Shown here: positions 46,577 to 55,461 of the stretch, in pieces
Position numbering within the stretch: position 1 is the first letter of the stretch
Layout of the letters: each line of letters starts with the position of its first letter
Assembly (NCBI RefSeq): GCF_021401245.1
Contig: NZ_JACBFY010000002.1
Span: 1 to 64,000 of the forward strand
DNA from: Pseudacidovorax sp. NFM-22
GTDB lineage: Bacteria > Pseudomonadota > Gammaproteobacteria > Burkholderiales > Burkholderiaceae_C
Reading direction: 5' to 3'
DNA: 64,000 nucleotides
The notes under the pieces: generated by a model
Databases searched by the model: none
What the model was told of the DNA's origin: nothing
The model's input: only the letters and a program-made list of their open reading frames with translations
Position numbers and translations under genes: made by a program

Positions 46577-48562
46577 TCAGGCAGGAAGGGGTTCGGTGGA
46601 AAGGAAAGCGTCCGCGCTCTCCAGCGGCGACGGCAGGCGGACGGACGAGGCCGCCTGCCGGCCCAGTCCCGCCGCATCGAGGATCAGCGCGACACGGCCG
46701 TCGCCCATGATGGTGGCGCCCGAGATGCCCGCCACCTTGCGGTAGTTGGCCTCCAGGCTCTTGATGACGACCTGGTGCTGGCCCAGCAGCGCGTCCACGA
46801 AGAGCGCGATGCGCTGGCCCTCGGTCTCCAGCACGATGAAGATGCCGTCCGCGCCGGGCGGCGTGCCGCCTGGCAGGCCCAGCACCTCGTGCAACGCCAC
46901 CACCGGCAGGTAGCGCCCACGGATGCGCAGCACGCGGCCCGCGCCTGCCACGCTGCGCACGGCGTCGCCCTCGGCCCGCAGCGATTCGACGATGAAGGCC
47001 AGCGGCACGATGAAGACCTCGCCGCCGCAGGCCACCGACAGGCCGTCGAGGATGGCCAGCGTGAGCGGCAGCCGTACCGCGATGCGCGTGCCGCGGCCCT
47101 TCTCGCTGTGGATGTCCACCCGGCCGCCCAGGGCCTGGATGTTGCGGCGGACCACGTCCATGCCCACGCCACGGCCCGAGACGTCGGTGACCGCGGCCGC
47201 GGTGGAGAAGCCGGCCTCGAAGATCAGCGCCCACACCTGCGCGTCGGTGGGCTGCTCGGGCACGGCCATGCCGCGCTCGCGCGCCTTGGCCAGGATGCGC
47301 TCGCGGTCCAGCCCGCGGCCGTCGTCGGCCACCTCGATGACGATGCTGCCGCCTTCGTGGCGGGCGCTCAGCGTGATCGCGCCCGCGGCGGGCTTGCCGG
47401 ACGCCACGCGCTCGGCGGGCAGTTCCAGACCATGGTCCAGGCTGTTGCGCACCAGGTGCGTGAGCGGGTCGACGATGCGCTCGATCAGGCCCTTGTCCAG
47501 CTCGGTGCCCTCGCCTTCGAGGCGAATCTCCACCTCCTTGCCCAGGCGCTGCGCCAGGTCGCGTGCCAGGCGCGGGAAGCGGCTGAACACGGCCGAGATC
47601 GGCATCATGCGGATGGCCATGGCGGCCTCCTGCAGGCCGCGGGTGTTGCGGTCCAGCAGGTCCAGGCCGCTGCGCAGCCGCTCGACCTGCTGCGGCGTGT
47701 CGCCCAGCGCATGCTGGGCCAGCATGGACTGGATGATCACCAGCTCGCCCACCAGGTTGATGATCTGGTCGACCTTGTCGACGCTCACGCGGATGGAGCT
47801 GGATTCGTGGCCCGCATGCGCCGCGCCCGCCCCGGTCGACGGCGCAGGCAGGCCGGCGGACGCGGCCACGGCGGGCGACGCCGGCGGCACGGCACAGACG
47901 TCGGCAACCGCACCAGCACCAGCACCAGCACCAGCACCAGCACCAGCACCAGCACCAGCCCCTGCACCTGAACCCGGCACCGGCTCGGCCTCGGCCAATG
48001 GCTCGGGCACGTCGTCGAAGAAGCCGAAGGCCACGCCCTCGCCGGCCAGGGGCCCGGCGGCTTCGTCCGCTTCGCCGGCGCCAACCACAGGCGCGGGCAG
48101 CGCGGCGGACGGCGGCGTCGCCAGCGGTGCCTCGGCCACGGGGGCCGGCCAGGCCGCTGGAGCGGGCACCGCCACCGGACCGGCCAGCGCCGACAGTTGG
48201 GCCCGCGCCGCCTCCACCTGGGGCGCAGGCACCGCGGCTTGGCCCTCGAAGGCGCCGATCTGCGCCCGCATCACGTCGGTCGCCACCAGCAGCGCATCGA
48301 CGATGTCGGCGCTGAGCGCCAGCCGCTGGTCGCGCAGCCGGTCCAGCAGCGACTCCGCCACATGCGCGAGGCCGGCGACCTCGTCGAGGCCGAAGGTGGC
48401 GGCCCCGCCCTTGATGGAATGCGCCGCCCGGAACAGCGCGTTCAGCATCTCGCCATCCACCCGGTTGGGGCTGAGGGCGAGCAGCAGCGACTCCATCGCG
48501 TCCAGGTGCTCGCGGGCCTCCTCCACGAAGATGCCGACGAATTCGCTGAGGTCCACTTTCAT
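46577..48562 (-). CDS. cheA: Chemotaxis histidine kinase CheA
   Basis: 661 residues. P1 Hpt domain with phospho-acceptor His48 (RAAHSIKGGAATFG). A very long, Ala/Pro-rich linker (about residues 130-270) replaces a recognisable P2 and contains a pure Gly-Ala repeat encoded by a 6-bp microsatellite. P3/P4/P5 follow: dimerisation, ATPase boxes (VRNSLDHGLELP, DDGRGLD, GRGVGMDVVRRN) and the CheW-like C-terminal domain (GRYLPVVALHEVL). Central kinase of the array, feeding CheY and CheB. Confidence 0.95.
   Translation of the reverse strand: MKVDLSEFVGIFVEEAREHLDAMESLLLALSPNRVDGEMLNALFRAAHSIKGGAATFGLDEVAGLAHVAESLLDRLRDQRLALSADIVDALLVATDVMRAQIGAFEGQAAVPAPQVEAARAQLSALAGPVAVPAPAAWPAPVAEAPLATPPSAALPAPVVGAGEADEAAGPLAGEGVAFGFFDDVPEPLAEAEPVPGSGAGAGAGAGAGAGAGAGAGAVADVCAVPPASPAVAASAGLPAPSTGAGAAHAGHESSSIRVSVDKVDQIINLVGELVIIQSMLAQHALGDTPQQVERLRSGLDLLDRNTRGLQEAAMAIRMMPISAVFSRFPRLARDLAQRLGKEVEIRLEGEGTELDKGLIERIVDPLTHLVRNSLDHGLELPAERVASGKPAAGAITLSARHEGGSIVIEVADDGRGLDRERILAKARERGMAVPEQPTDAQVWALIFEAGFSTAAAVTDVSGRGVGMDVVRRNIQALGGRVDIHSEKGRGTRIAVRLPLTLAILDGLSVACGGEVFIVPLAFIVESLRAEGDAVRSVAGAGRVLRIRGRYLPVVALHEVLGLPGGTPPGADGIFIVLETEGQRIALFVDALLGQHQVVIKSLEANYRKVAGISGATIMGDGRVALILDAAGLGRQAASSVRLPSPLESADAFLSTEPLPA
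47911..47958. repeat. Hexanucleotide microsatellite (CACCAG)x8 inside cheA
   Basis: Eight perfect copies of CACCAG on the plus strand (47911-47958), coding Gly-Ala pairs in the linker of CheA. Unit length is a multiple of three, so slippage changes linker length without frameshift. Confidence 0.95.
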
Positions 48563-48584
48563 GACCGCGCTCCTGCAGTGCCGC

Positions 48585-48953
48585 TCACGCCAGCACCTTG
48601 CCGATCACCGCGATCAGCGTCTTCGGGTCGAAGGGCTTGACCATCCAGCCCGTCAGGCCCGCCGCGCGGCCGGCCGCCTTCATCTCGGCGCTGGACTCGG
48701 TGGTCAGCATCAGGATGGGCGTGCGCGCATGCTGCACCTGGCCACGCAGGCGACGGGTGAAGGTCAGGCCGTCCACATGCGGCATGTTCTGATCGGTGAC
48801 GATGGCGTCCACGTGCACGCCGCCGGCCAGCTTGTCCAGCGCCTCGGCCCCGTCGGCGGCCTCGACCACGGCGTAGCCGCCCATGCGCAGCGTCATCGCC
48901 ACCATCTGGCGGATCGAGGGGGAATCGTCCACGGTCATGACGGTCTTGTTCAT
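48585..48953 (-). CDS. cheY: Chemotaxis response regulator CheY
   Basis: 122 residues, single receiver. TVDDSPSIR (acidic pair), IVTDQNMPHVDG (acceptor Asp), MLTTESS (Thr), WMVKPFDP (Lys). Sequence is CheY-like of the type that sits between an MCP and cheA. Expected to bind the flagellar motor switch when phosphorylated. 22 bp before cheA. Confidence 0.95.
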   Translation of the reverse strand: MNKTVMTVDDSPSIRQMVAMTLRMGGYAVVEAADGAEALDKLAGGVHVDAIVTDQNMPHVDGLTFTRRLRGQVQHARTPILMLTTESSAEMKAAGRAAGLTGWMVKPFDPKTLIAVIGKVLA

Positions 48954-48973
48954 GGCTTGCTCCTCCCCGCGCG

Positions 48974-50680
48974 TCAGAAGGATTCCCAGCCCGCTTCGGC
49001 CCCGGCACCGGCCAGCACGGGCGCGGGGGCCGACAGGCGCCGCGGTGCCGGCCTGGCGCGCCCGGCCGGGCCGGTGGCGGTCACGGCGGCCGTCGCGCCG
49101 CGGGGCTTGCGCGCGGGCGGCGCCGCGGCCACCGTGGCATCGGCACCCAGGCGGAAGACCGCCACGCTGCGCACCAGGTGCTCGGCCTGCTCCTTGAGCA
49201 CGGCGGCGGCGGCCGACAGCTCCTCCACCACCGCGGCGTTCTGCTGCGTGGCCTGGTCCATCTGCACCACCGCCTGGCCCACCTGGGCCACGCCCAGGCT
49301 CTGCTCGCGGCTGGCGGCGCTGATCTCGCCGGCCACCTGGGCCACGCCGCGGATCGCGCCCACCACCTGCTCCATGGTGCTGCCGGCCTGGTCGGCCAGG
49401 TCCGAGCCGTGGGCCACGGTCTCCACGCTGGCGGTGATGAGCGACTTGATCTCCTTGGCGGCCTCGGCACTGCGCTGCGCGAGCGCCCGCACCTCGCTGG
49501 CCACCACCGCGAAGCCGCGGCCCTGCTCGCCCGCGCGCGCGGCCTCCACGGCGGCATTGAGCGCCAGGATGTTGGTCTGGAAGGCGATGCCGTCGATCAC
49601 GCCAATGATCTCGGAGATGCGGCCGGCGCTGTCGGCGATGCCGCGCATGGTCTCCACCACCTGCGCCACCACGGCGCCGCCCTCGGCCGCCACCTGCGAG
49701 GCGCGCGTGGCCAGCTCGCTGGCCTTCTGCGCATGCTCGGAGTTGTGGCGCACGGTGGTGTTGAGCTGCTCCATCGAGGCGGCCGTCTCCTCCAGCGCCG
49801 AGGCCTGCTGCTCGGTGCGGGCCGACAGGTCGCTGCTGCCCGCGGCGATCTCGCGGCTGGCCGAGGCCAGGCCGTCGGCATTGCGGCGCACCTCGCTGAC
49901 CACCGCAGCCAGCTTGCCGCGCATGGCCTCCAGGCTGTGCAGCAGGCGGGCCGTCTCGTCGCGGCCCTCGGCATGCACGCGCACCGTCAGGTCGCCCGCC
50001 GCCACCGATTCGGCCACGCCGGAGGCGCCGGCGATGGGCCGGGTGATCGAACGCGTGACCAGCACCGAGCACAACCCGCCCAGCAGCACCGCCGCCAGGC
50101 CGCCGACCAGGATCATCCATTCGCTGCTGCGCAGCGTGTCGATCGTGTGCTGGCGATGGCGGCTGCCGTCGGCCCGGATGTCCTCGCTCACGCGCTCCAG
50201 GGCGGCCAGGTAGGTGTCGGCATACGCCACCAGCGCCTGTTCCTGCTCGGCCGTCATGGCGCGGCCGGCCGACTGGGCGGCGAAGAGTTCCTCGCGCAGC
50301 CGGGTGTAGGCCGCGCGGTCGGCCACCACGCGGGCGATGTGCTGGCGGCCCTCGTCGTCGACGGCCGAGTCGGCGACGCTCTTGGCCATCTCGCCGATGC
50401 GCTGCGAGGTGGCCTGGGTCTCGCGCGAGAGGGCCTGCACATAGGCCCCGTCGCGGCTGTGCAGCAGGGCCAGCGACCGCACCATGTTCAGCCGGATGTC
50501 GGCCGCCCACTGCTGGGCCAGCACCTCGCGGTCGTGGATCACGTTCGCCTGGTAGTCCAGCGCCTCGCGCAGCATCCGCAGCCGCGAGACGCCCAGGGCC
50601 GCCACCAGGCCGGTGACGATCAGCACGAGGAGGAAGGCGGCCGCGAGCCGGCTGCCGGTCTTGAAGTTGTTCAGGCGCAT
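48974..50680 (-). CDS. Transmembrane methyl-accepting chemotaxis protein with C-terminal CheR-type pentapeptide
   Basis: 568 residues. TM1 ([19 protein letters not shown]), a four-helix-bundle periplasmic sensor to about residue 190, TM2 ([21 protein letters not shown]), HAMP, then the signalling domain with the hairpin tip [20 protein letters not shown] and [18 protein letters not shown]. An unstructured Ala/Pro tail ends GWESF, similar to the NWETF CheR/CheB docking pentapeptide of E. coli Tar and Tsr. Ligand unknown. Confidence 0.94.
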   Translation of the reverse strand: MRLNNFKTGSRLAAAFLLVLIVTGLVAALGVSRLRMLREALDYQANVIHDREVLAQQWAADIRLNMVRSLALLHSRDGAYVQALSRETQATSQRIGEMAKSVADSAVDDEGRQHIARVVADRAAYTRLREELFAAQSAGRAMTAEQEQALVAYADTYLAALERVSEDIRADGSRHRQHTIDTLRSSEWMILVGGLAAVLLGGLCSVLVTRSITRPIAGASGVAESVAAGDLTVRVHAEGRDETARLLHSLEAMRGKLAAVVSEVRRNADGLASASREIAAGSSDLSARTEQQASALEETAASMEQLNTTVRHNSEHAQKASELATRASQVAAEGGAVVAQVVETMRGIADSAGRISEIIGVIDGIAFQTNILALNAAVEAARAGEQGRGFAVVASEVRALAQRSAEAAKEIKSLITASVETVAHGSDLADQAGSTMEQVVGAIRGVAQVAGEISAASREQSLGVAQVGQAVVQMDQATQQNAAVVEELSAAAAVLKEQAEHLVRSVAVFRLGADATVAAAPPARKPRGATAAVTATGPAGRARPAPRRLSAPAPVLAGAGAEAGWESF

Positions 50681-50695
50681 GAGGACGCTTTCGGG

Positions 50696-51109
50696 TCAGA
50701 AGAATTCATGGGTGCCCGCGCCGGGGGCGCCAGGCTTCGGGCAGGCGGTGCCATGCGCATCGCCCCAGGCGGCCGCGGGCGGCCAGGCCGGCGATCGCCG
50801 GGCCGCGTCGGCCGAGCCGGTGTCGGCGGCGGCATGGCGCAGGGCACCGGCCAGCTGCGACTGCCGGCGCTGGGCGGCCTGCAGCAGCTGGCCCAGCGTG
50901 TCTTCGGCCTGCAGGGCCACCATCACCTGCCGCAGGGCCGTGCGGACCGCGACGTCCGAATCGGCGTGCGCGCCGGCCACCTGCACGAAGCCGGCGCGCA
51001 GGTCGCCCATGGCCTGCGCCAGCATGGCGCCGGCCAGCGCCAGCTCCTGGGCGCCCGCCTCGAGTTGCGCTGCCAGGCTGCAGCTGTCGACGGGCAGGGG
51101 CGCGTTCAT
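50696..51109 (-). CDS. Unnamed chemotaxis-operon protein, CheZ-like candidate
   Basis: 137 residues, mostly helical to residue 90, then a Pro/Ala-rich tail ending THEFF. Not recognised as a standard family member. The helix QVMVALQAEDTLGQLLQ places Asp70 and Gln74 in the same DxxxQ spacing as the catalytic Asp/Gln of CheZ (DLTGQ). Full-length CheZ is about 210 residues, so this would be a reduced form. ATG overlaps the preceding gene by 4 bp; the transmembrane MCP gene follows 15 bp later. CheZ-like activity is inference. Confidence 0.6.
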   Translation of the reverse strand: MNAPLPVDSCSLAAQLEAGAQELALAGAMLAQAMGDLRAGFVQVAGAHADSDVAVRTALRQVMVALQAEDTLGQLLQAAQRRQSQLAGALRHAAADTGSADAARRSPAWPPAAAWGDAHGTACPKPGAPGAGTHEFF

Positions 51110-51594
51110 GCGGCGCCCCACAGGCCCAGCAGCCCCTCGGCGTAGCCGTCCACCTCGACCTTGAACACGGCCCGGCGCAGACGCGCGGTGGCGGGCGGCA
51201 GCAGGGCGGCGACGGCGGGCTCGCCGAAGGCGGTCTGCAGCAGGGTCAGCCGGCCGGCGTCGTCGCGCACGATCAGCCGTGCCCCCACGTTGAGCACCTC
51301 GGCGAAGTTCTCGCGCAGCGTGTCGTCCAGGGCGCCGGCGCGCACCCGGTCGTCGGCGGCGTCGGCCGGCACCAGCGAGAGCGCGGCCGCCAGGTGCGCG
51401 GCCAGCGGCAGGTCGGCCGCCAGCCAGGCCAGCGGCGTGCGGTCGCCGCCGTGGTAGCTACCGGCGGCCGCGAAACGGCAGCGGGTGGCGGCCGGCTGCA
51501 TCGACGCCTCCACGGCGCGCCGCAGCAGCAGGCCGAGCGAGCGCTCCACCTGGGCCGCCGTGGGCAGGGACAGCATCATGGCGGCCGCCGTCAT
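51106..51594 (-). CDS. CheX/CheC-like protein (candidate CheY phosphatase)
   Basis: 162 residues. The central sequence ALDDTLRENFAEVLNVGARLIV, with Glu99 and Asn102 in ExxN, resembles the active helix of CheX/CheC/FliY phosphatases (ELGN or EIGN type). The C-terminal strands (AVFKVEVDGYAEGLLGL) also fit that fold. Only one ExxN helix is seen, as in CheX. Overlaps by 4 bp both the receiver gene before it and the CheZ-like gene after it, so the three are made together. Family assignment is tentative. Confidence 0.6.
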   Translation of the reverse strand: MTAAAMMLSLPTAAQVERSLGLLLRRAVEASMQPAATRCRFAAAGSYHGGDRTPLAWLAADLPLAAHLAAALSLVPADAADDRVRAGALDDTLRENFAEVLNVGARLIVRDDAGRLTLLQTAFGEPAVAALLPPATARLRRAVFKVEVDGYAEGLLGLWGAA

Positions 51595-51953
51595 TCGAGC
51601 AGGTCCACCAGCGCCACGCGGAAGTCCTCGGCGCTGAAGGGCTTGCCGATGAGGAAGGCCGCCCCGGCATCGAAGGCCTGCTGCTGCATCTCGGCGCTGA
51701 CCTCGGTGGTGACGAAGCCGAAGGGCGTCGTCGACGCCTCGGCGCGCAGGGCCTGGAGCAGCTCGATGCCGGTCATCGCGGGCATGTTCCAGTCCGAGAT
51801 GATCAGTTCGGGCGACTCGGCATGGGCGGCCGCCAGCGCCTGCTGGCCGTCGGCGGCCTCGACGATGTGGTGGCCGCGGAAGCCGGCCTCGCGCAGCATG
51901 TGGGCGATGACCTGCCGCATGGCGCGGCTGTCGTCGGCGATCAGGATCTTCAT
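51591..51953 (-). CDS. CheY-like single-domain response regulator
   Basis: 120 residues. ADDSRAMRQ, IISDWNMPAMTG (acceptor Asp), FVTTEVS (Thr) and LIGKPFSAED (Lys) are all present. Differs from the CheY at 48585 and is likely a second CheY, perhaps a phosphate sink or target of the CheX-like protein. Located between the PAS-MCP gene and the CheX-like gene, coupled to the latter by ATGA. Confidence 0.92.
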   Translation of the reverse strand: MKILIADDSRAMRQVIAHMLREAGFRGHHIVEAADGQQALAAAHAESPELIISDWNMPAMTGIELLQALRAEASTTPFGFVTTEVSAEMQQQAFDAGAAFLIGKPFSAEDFRVALVDLLE

Positions 51954-51974
51954 GGCGACTCCTTGGATGAGGCC

Positions 51975-53654
51975 TCAGGCATGGGCCAGGCGGGAGGCCG
52001 GGGGCAGGTCGTCGGCGAAGGCGCCGGCGCCCTCCTCGCCGGCGTCGTCGAAGGCGCTGGCCTGGGCCGCGGGGGCCGTCCGGCCGCCCGCACCGGCGCC
52101 GCGGAACACGCTCACCGCCTGGCCCAGGTGCTGGGCCTTCTCCTCCAGCGCGGCAGAGGCGGCGGCCACCTCCTCCACCAGCGCGGCGTTCTGCTGCGTC
52201 ACCTGGTCGAGCTGGATGACGGTCTGGTTGATCTGCTGGATGCCGGCCGTCTGCTCGGCGCTGGCCGCGGCGATCTCGCCGATGAAGTCGGTGACGCGCC
52301 TGACGCTGTCGACCACCTCGCCCATGGTGCTGCCGGCCTCGCCCACCAGGCGCGTGCCGGCGTCCACCTTGGCCACGGCGTCGTCGATCAGCGCCTTGAT
52401 CTCGCGCGCGGCCTGGGCCGAGCGCTGCGCCAGCTGGCGCACCTCGGCCGCCACCACCGCGAAGCCGCGGCCCTGCTCGCCGGCCCGGGCGGCCTCCACC
52501 GCGGCGTTGAGGGCCAGGATGTTGGTCTGGAAGGCGATGCCGTCGATCACGTCGATGATCTCCACCACCCGCTTGGACGAGCCGTGGATCGAGGCCATGG
52601 TCTGCACCACCTGCGCCACCACGCCGCCGCCCCGGGCCGCCACCTGCGAGGCGGAGACCGCCAGCTCGTTGGCCTGGCGCGCGTTCTCGGCGTTCTGGCC
52701 CACGGTGCTGGTGAGCTCCTCCATCGACGCGGCCGCCTCCTCCAGCGCACTGGCCTGCTCCTCGGTGCGCGAGGACAGGTTCAGGTTGCCCTGCGCGATC
52801 TCGGTCGAGGCGGTGCTCACGCCCGCCACGCCGCTGCCCACGTCCGCGATCACGGCGACGAAGTTGGCGCTCATCTGGTTGAGGGCGCTGACCAGCGCCC
52901 GCGTCTCGTCGCCGCGGCGCAGCACGAAGCGGCGCGGATCGGCGCTGGCGATGGCGCGGGCGGTGCGCACCGCGGCATCCAGCGGGCCGAGCACGGTGCG
53001 CTCCAGCATCAGGCCCAGCACCGTCCAAGCCAGGGCCGAGGCGGCGGACAGGCCGGCGAGCAGGCCGGTCGCCGACCCGGCCACGCCGCTCCAGGCCAGC
53101 CACGCACCCACCGCGGCGCTGGCCACGGCCAGCGTGCCGGTGGCCCAGGCCATGCGCCGGCGCAGCGGCAGGCGGCGCAGTGCGGCCATGGGATCGGCCC
53201 AGACCGGGCCGACCGGCTCGCCCTGGCGCACGCGCAGCCGGCTGCCGCCCTTGCGCAGGCGCTCGTAGAGCTGCTCGGCCGCGCGCACATCCTCGGGCGA
53301 GGGCCTGTTGCGCACCGACATGTAGCCCTCGATGCGGCCATCGGCGCAGATGGGGCTGGCGTTGGCCCGCACCCAGTAGAAGTCGCCGTTCTTGCAGCGG
53401 TTCTTGACGATGCCGGTCCACGGCAGGCCCTGCGCCAGCGTGGCCCACATGTCGGCGAAGACCTCCGGCGGCATGTCGGGGTGGCGAATGATGTTGTGCG
53501 CCCGGCCCAGCAGCTCCGATTCGGCGAAGCCGCTGATGTCCACGAAGGTGCCGTTCACGTAGGTGATGCGGCCCTTGAGGTCGGTGCGCGAAACCATGAA
53601 GCCGTTGGCCGGCAACTGGCGCTCCTGGGTGGTGATGGGCAGGTTGATCCGCAT
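51975..53654 (-). CDS. Aer-type methyl-accepting chemotaxis protein with N-terminal PAS domain
   Basis: 559 residues from ATG 53654. PAS domain at residues 10-120 ([36 protein letters not shown], typical of Aer, which binds FAD), a membrane-anchoring pair ([21 protein letters not shown] and [18 protein letters not shown]), HAMP, and the conserved signalling tip [20 protein letters not shown]. Likely energy or redox taxis receptor. First gene of the chemotaxis operon, divergent from the second signalling operon. Confidence 0.94.
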   Translation of the reverse strand: MRINLPITTQERQLPANGFMVSRTDLKGRITYVNGTFVDISGFAESELLGRAHNIIRHPDMPPEVFADMWATLAQGLPWTGIVKNRCKNGDFYWVRANASPICADGRIEGYMSVRNRPSPEDVRAAEQLYERLRKGGSRLRVRQGEPVGPVWADPMAALRRLPLRRRMAWATGTLAVASAAVGAWLAWSGVAGSATGLLAGLSAASALAWTVLGLMLERTVLGPLDAAVRTARAIASADPRRFVLRRGDETRALVSALNQMSANFVAVIADVGSGVAGVSTASTEIAQGNLNLSSRTEEQASALEEAAASMEELTSTVGQNAENARQANELAVSASQVAARGGGVVAQVVQTMASIHGSSKRVVEIIDVIDGIAFQTNILALNAAVEAARAGEQGRGFAVVAAEVRQLAQRSAQAAREIKALIDDAVAKVDAGTRLVGEAGSTMGEVVDSVRRVTDFIGEIAAASAEQTAGIQQINQTVIQLDQVTQQNAALVEEVAAASAALEEKAQHLGQAVSVFRGAGAGGRTAPAAQASAFDDAGEEGAGAFADDLPPASRLAHA

Positions 53655-53997
53655 CGCTGTTCCTTGGCTGTCCGGCGCTGCCCGGGAAGATCCGGACAGG
53701 TCGTGGAAACAGATTGGAGCTAACAATACGTGACAAATCGTTTCTTCTCTGTGTCTTTTGCCGACTGGAAAAGGCAGGCTGCCTTTTCTTGATTTGCGTC
53801 AATTCCACGTCCCAAATGGGCTCGCAGCATGGGAAGAACGCCCATCGCCGCGACCGGTGTGCGCCCGCGGAGCCCCTGCGCCGCGGTGGGATGTTCAGAT
53901 TCAGGACAGAACGGCTTGTTACCTTTTGCCTGACCCTGTGTCACCTGCCGGTCACGCACAGCGGCACAACCACGAGACAAGCCGGACACCTTTCTCC
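53655..53997. other. 343-bp divergent intergenic region between the two signalling operons
   Basis: Noticeably lower GC than its surroundings (53700-53830). It holds the palindrome at 53768-53788 and must contain promoters for both the chemotaxis operon and the kinase-HD-GYP operon. No convincing sigma-28 site (TAAA, GCCGATAA type) was found on either strand. No small ORF is supported. Confidence 0.7.
53768..53788. promoter_or_regulatory. 21-bp near-perfect palindrome between divergent signalling operons
   Basis: GAAAAGGCAG-G-CTGCCTTTTC is a perfect 10+1+10 inverted repeat, followed by TTGATTTGCG. Transcribed as RNA it is a strong hairpin with a short T-run on either strand; as DNA it is a good operator candidate. 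Position, 114 bp from one start and 210 bp from the other, suits either role. Confidence 0.55.
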
Positions 53998-55461
53998 ATG
54001 CCTTCCAACCCTTCCCCGACCTTTCACGTCCTCGTCGTCGGCGCCGACGGGGCCGCGCGCGCCGCCCTGTGCGCCTGGCTCGGGCGCACCGGCCACCGCG
54101 TGCGCCCCGTAGCCGGCGTGGGCGAGGCCGTCGCCTGGCTGGGCTCGGGCGTTCCCACGGACGTGCTGCTGTGGCTGCCGGGCCCGGGCGAGTGGGAGCC
54201 CGAACGGGCCTGTGCCCGCCTGCGTGCCGGGGACCCGTGGCTGCCCATCGTGTCGCTGCTGGAGGCGCCGGACGAGGCGCGCGCCATCGAGGCCTTCGCG
54301 GCCGGCATGGACGACTGCCTGCATCTCGGGCTGAGCGACGCCCTGCTGGAGGCCCGGCTGGCGCGCCAGGCGCAGCGCTCGGCCCTGCTGGCCGACTGGC
54401 GGCGCCAGCTGCAGCGCCAGCGCGGCATCCAGGACAACATCGCCGACGCCGTGGTCACCGTGGACGCGCAGGCGATGGTGGTCGACGCCAACCGCGCCGC
54501 GCTGCGCTACTTCGGCGCGGCCGGCGCGCGCAGCCTGGCCGGCCAGCCGCTGGAGGCCGTCATCGGCGCGGCGCCCGGCCAGCTCGCCACCGGCGAGCGC
54601 CTGTGGCTGCGCACGGCCGACGGCGACGGCTTCTGGGCCCAGGCCAGCGCCAGCCGCTGGTGCGAGGCCGGCGCCGTGCGCACCACCTGGGTCCTGCGCG
54701 ACCTGACCGAGGCGCTGCGCAACGAGCGCATGCGCGACGAATTCCTGGCCAGCGTCAGCCACGAGCTGCGCACGCCGCTGACCTCCATCCTCGGCGCCGT
54801 CGGCCTGCTGGCCTCGGGCGTGGCCGGCCGGCTGCCGCCGACCGCACAGCCCCTGGTGGCCGCCGCGCAGCGCAACGGCGAGCGCCTGGGCAAGCTGATC
54901 GACGACGTGCTGGACTTGGCCAAGCTCGAAGGCGACCGCATGACCCTGCATTGCCAGTCGCAGGCGCTGGCCCCGCTGGCCGGCGAGGCCGTGAGCGCCG
55001 CGCAGGCCTATGCGGCGCGTGCCGGCGTGCAGCTGCGGCTGCGCTGCCCGGCCACCACGCCGGTTACCGGCCGCGGCGCCAGCGTGGATGCCGACCGCCT
55101 GCTGCAGGTGCTGGCCAACCTGATCTCCAACGCCATCAAGCATTCGGCGCCCGGCCAGACGGTGCTCATCGAGCTCAGCGACACCGGCGACGGCCAGCGC
55201 ATCGCCGTCACCGACCAGGGCCGGGGCGTGCCGGCGGCGTTCCGCTCGCACCTGTTCGAGAAGTTCGCCCAGGCCGAGGGCGGCGACCAGCGCGGGCCGG
55301 GCGGCACCGGCCTGGGCCTGCACCTGGCGCGGCTGCTGGTGCAGCGCATGGGCGGGCGCATCGGCTACGCGCCCGGCGCCGGCGAGGTCGGCTCCACCTT
55401 CGACGTCTGGTTCCCGGCCGAACCGGTCCCGCAGCCGGTCCGCGCGAGGGCGATGCCATGA
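53998..55461 (+). CDS. Histidine kinase with N-terminal pseudo-receiver and PAS domain
   Basis: 487 residues, no membrane helices. Residues 8-120 have the receiver pattern but the acceptor position reads DVLLWLPGPG (no Asp) and the Lys strand reads LHLGLS, so it cannot be phosphorylated normally. A PAS domain (about 140-240: IADAVVTVDAQAMVVDANRA) is followed by HisKA with His255 (SVSHELRTPL) and the ATPase boxes NLISNAIKHS, DQGRGVP and GTGLGLHLARLL. Next genes are a receiver and an Hpt, so the kinase probably starts a phosphorelay. Overlaps the next gene by 4 bp. Confidence 0.92.
   Translation: MPSNPSPTFHVLVVGADGAARAALCAWLGRTGHRVRPVAGVGEAVAWLGSGVPTDVLLWLPGPGEWEPERACARLRAGDPWLPIVSLLEAPDEARAIEAFAAGMDDCLHLGLSDALLEARLARQAQRSALLADWRRQLQRQRGIQDNIADAVVTVDAQAMVVDANRAALRYFGAAGARSLAGQPLEAVIGAAPGQLATGERLWLRTADGDGFWAQASASRWCEAGAVRTTWVLRDLTEALRNERMRDEFLASVSHELRTPLTSILGAVGLLASGVAGRLPPTAQPLVAAAQRNGERLGKLIDDVLDLAKLEGDRMTLHCQSQALAPLAGEAVSAAQAYAARAGVQLRLRCPATTPVTGRGASVDADRLLQVLANLISNAIKHSAPGQTVLIELSDTGDGQRIAVTDQGRGVPAAFRSHLFEKFAQAEGGDQRGPGGTGLGLHLARLLVQRMGGRIGYAPGAGEVGSTFDVWFPAEPVPQPVRARAMP

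Noticed and set aside
47911-47958. Possible CRISPR-like or other spaced repeat array
   Set aside because: The 6-bp units are contiguous with no spacers and are in frame inside cheA.
53655-53997. Sigma-28 (FliA) promoter for the chemotaxis operon
   Set aside because: Neither strand has a convincing TAAA-N15-GCCGATAA pattern.
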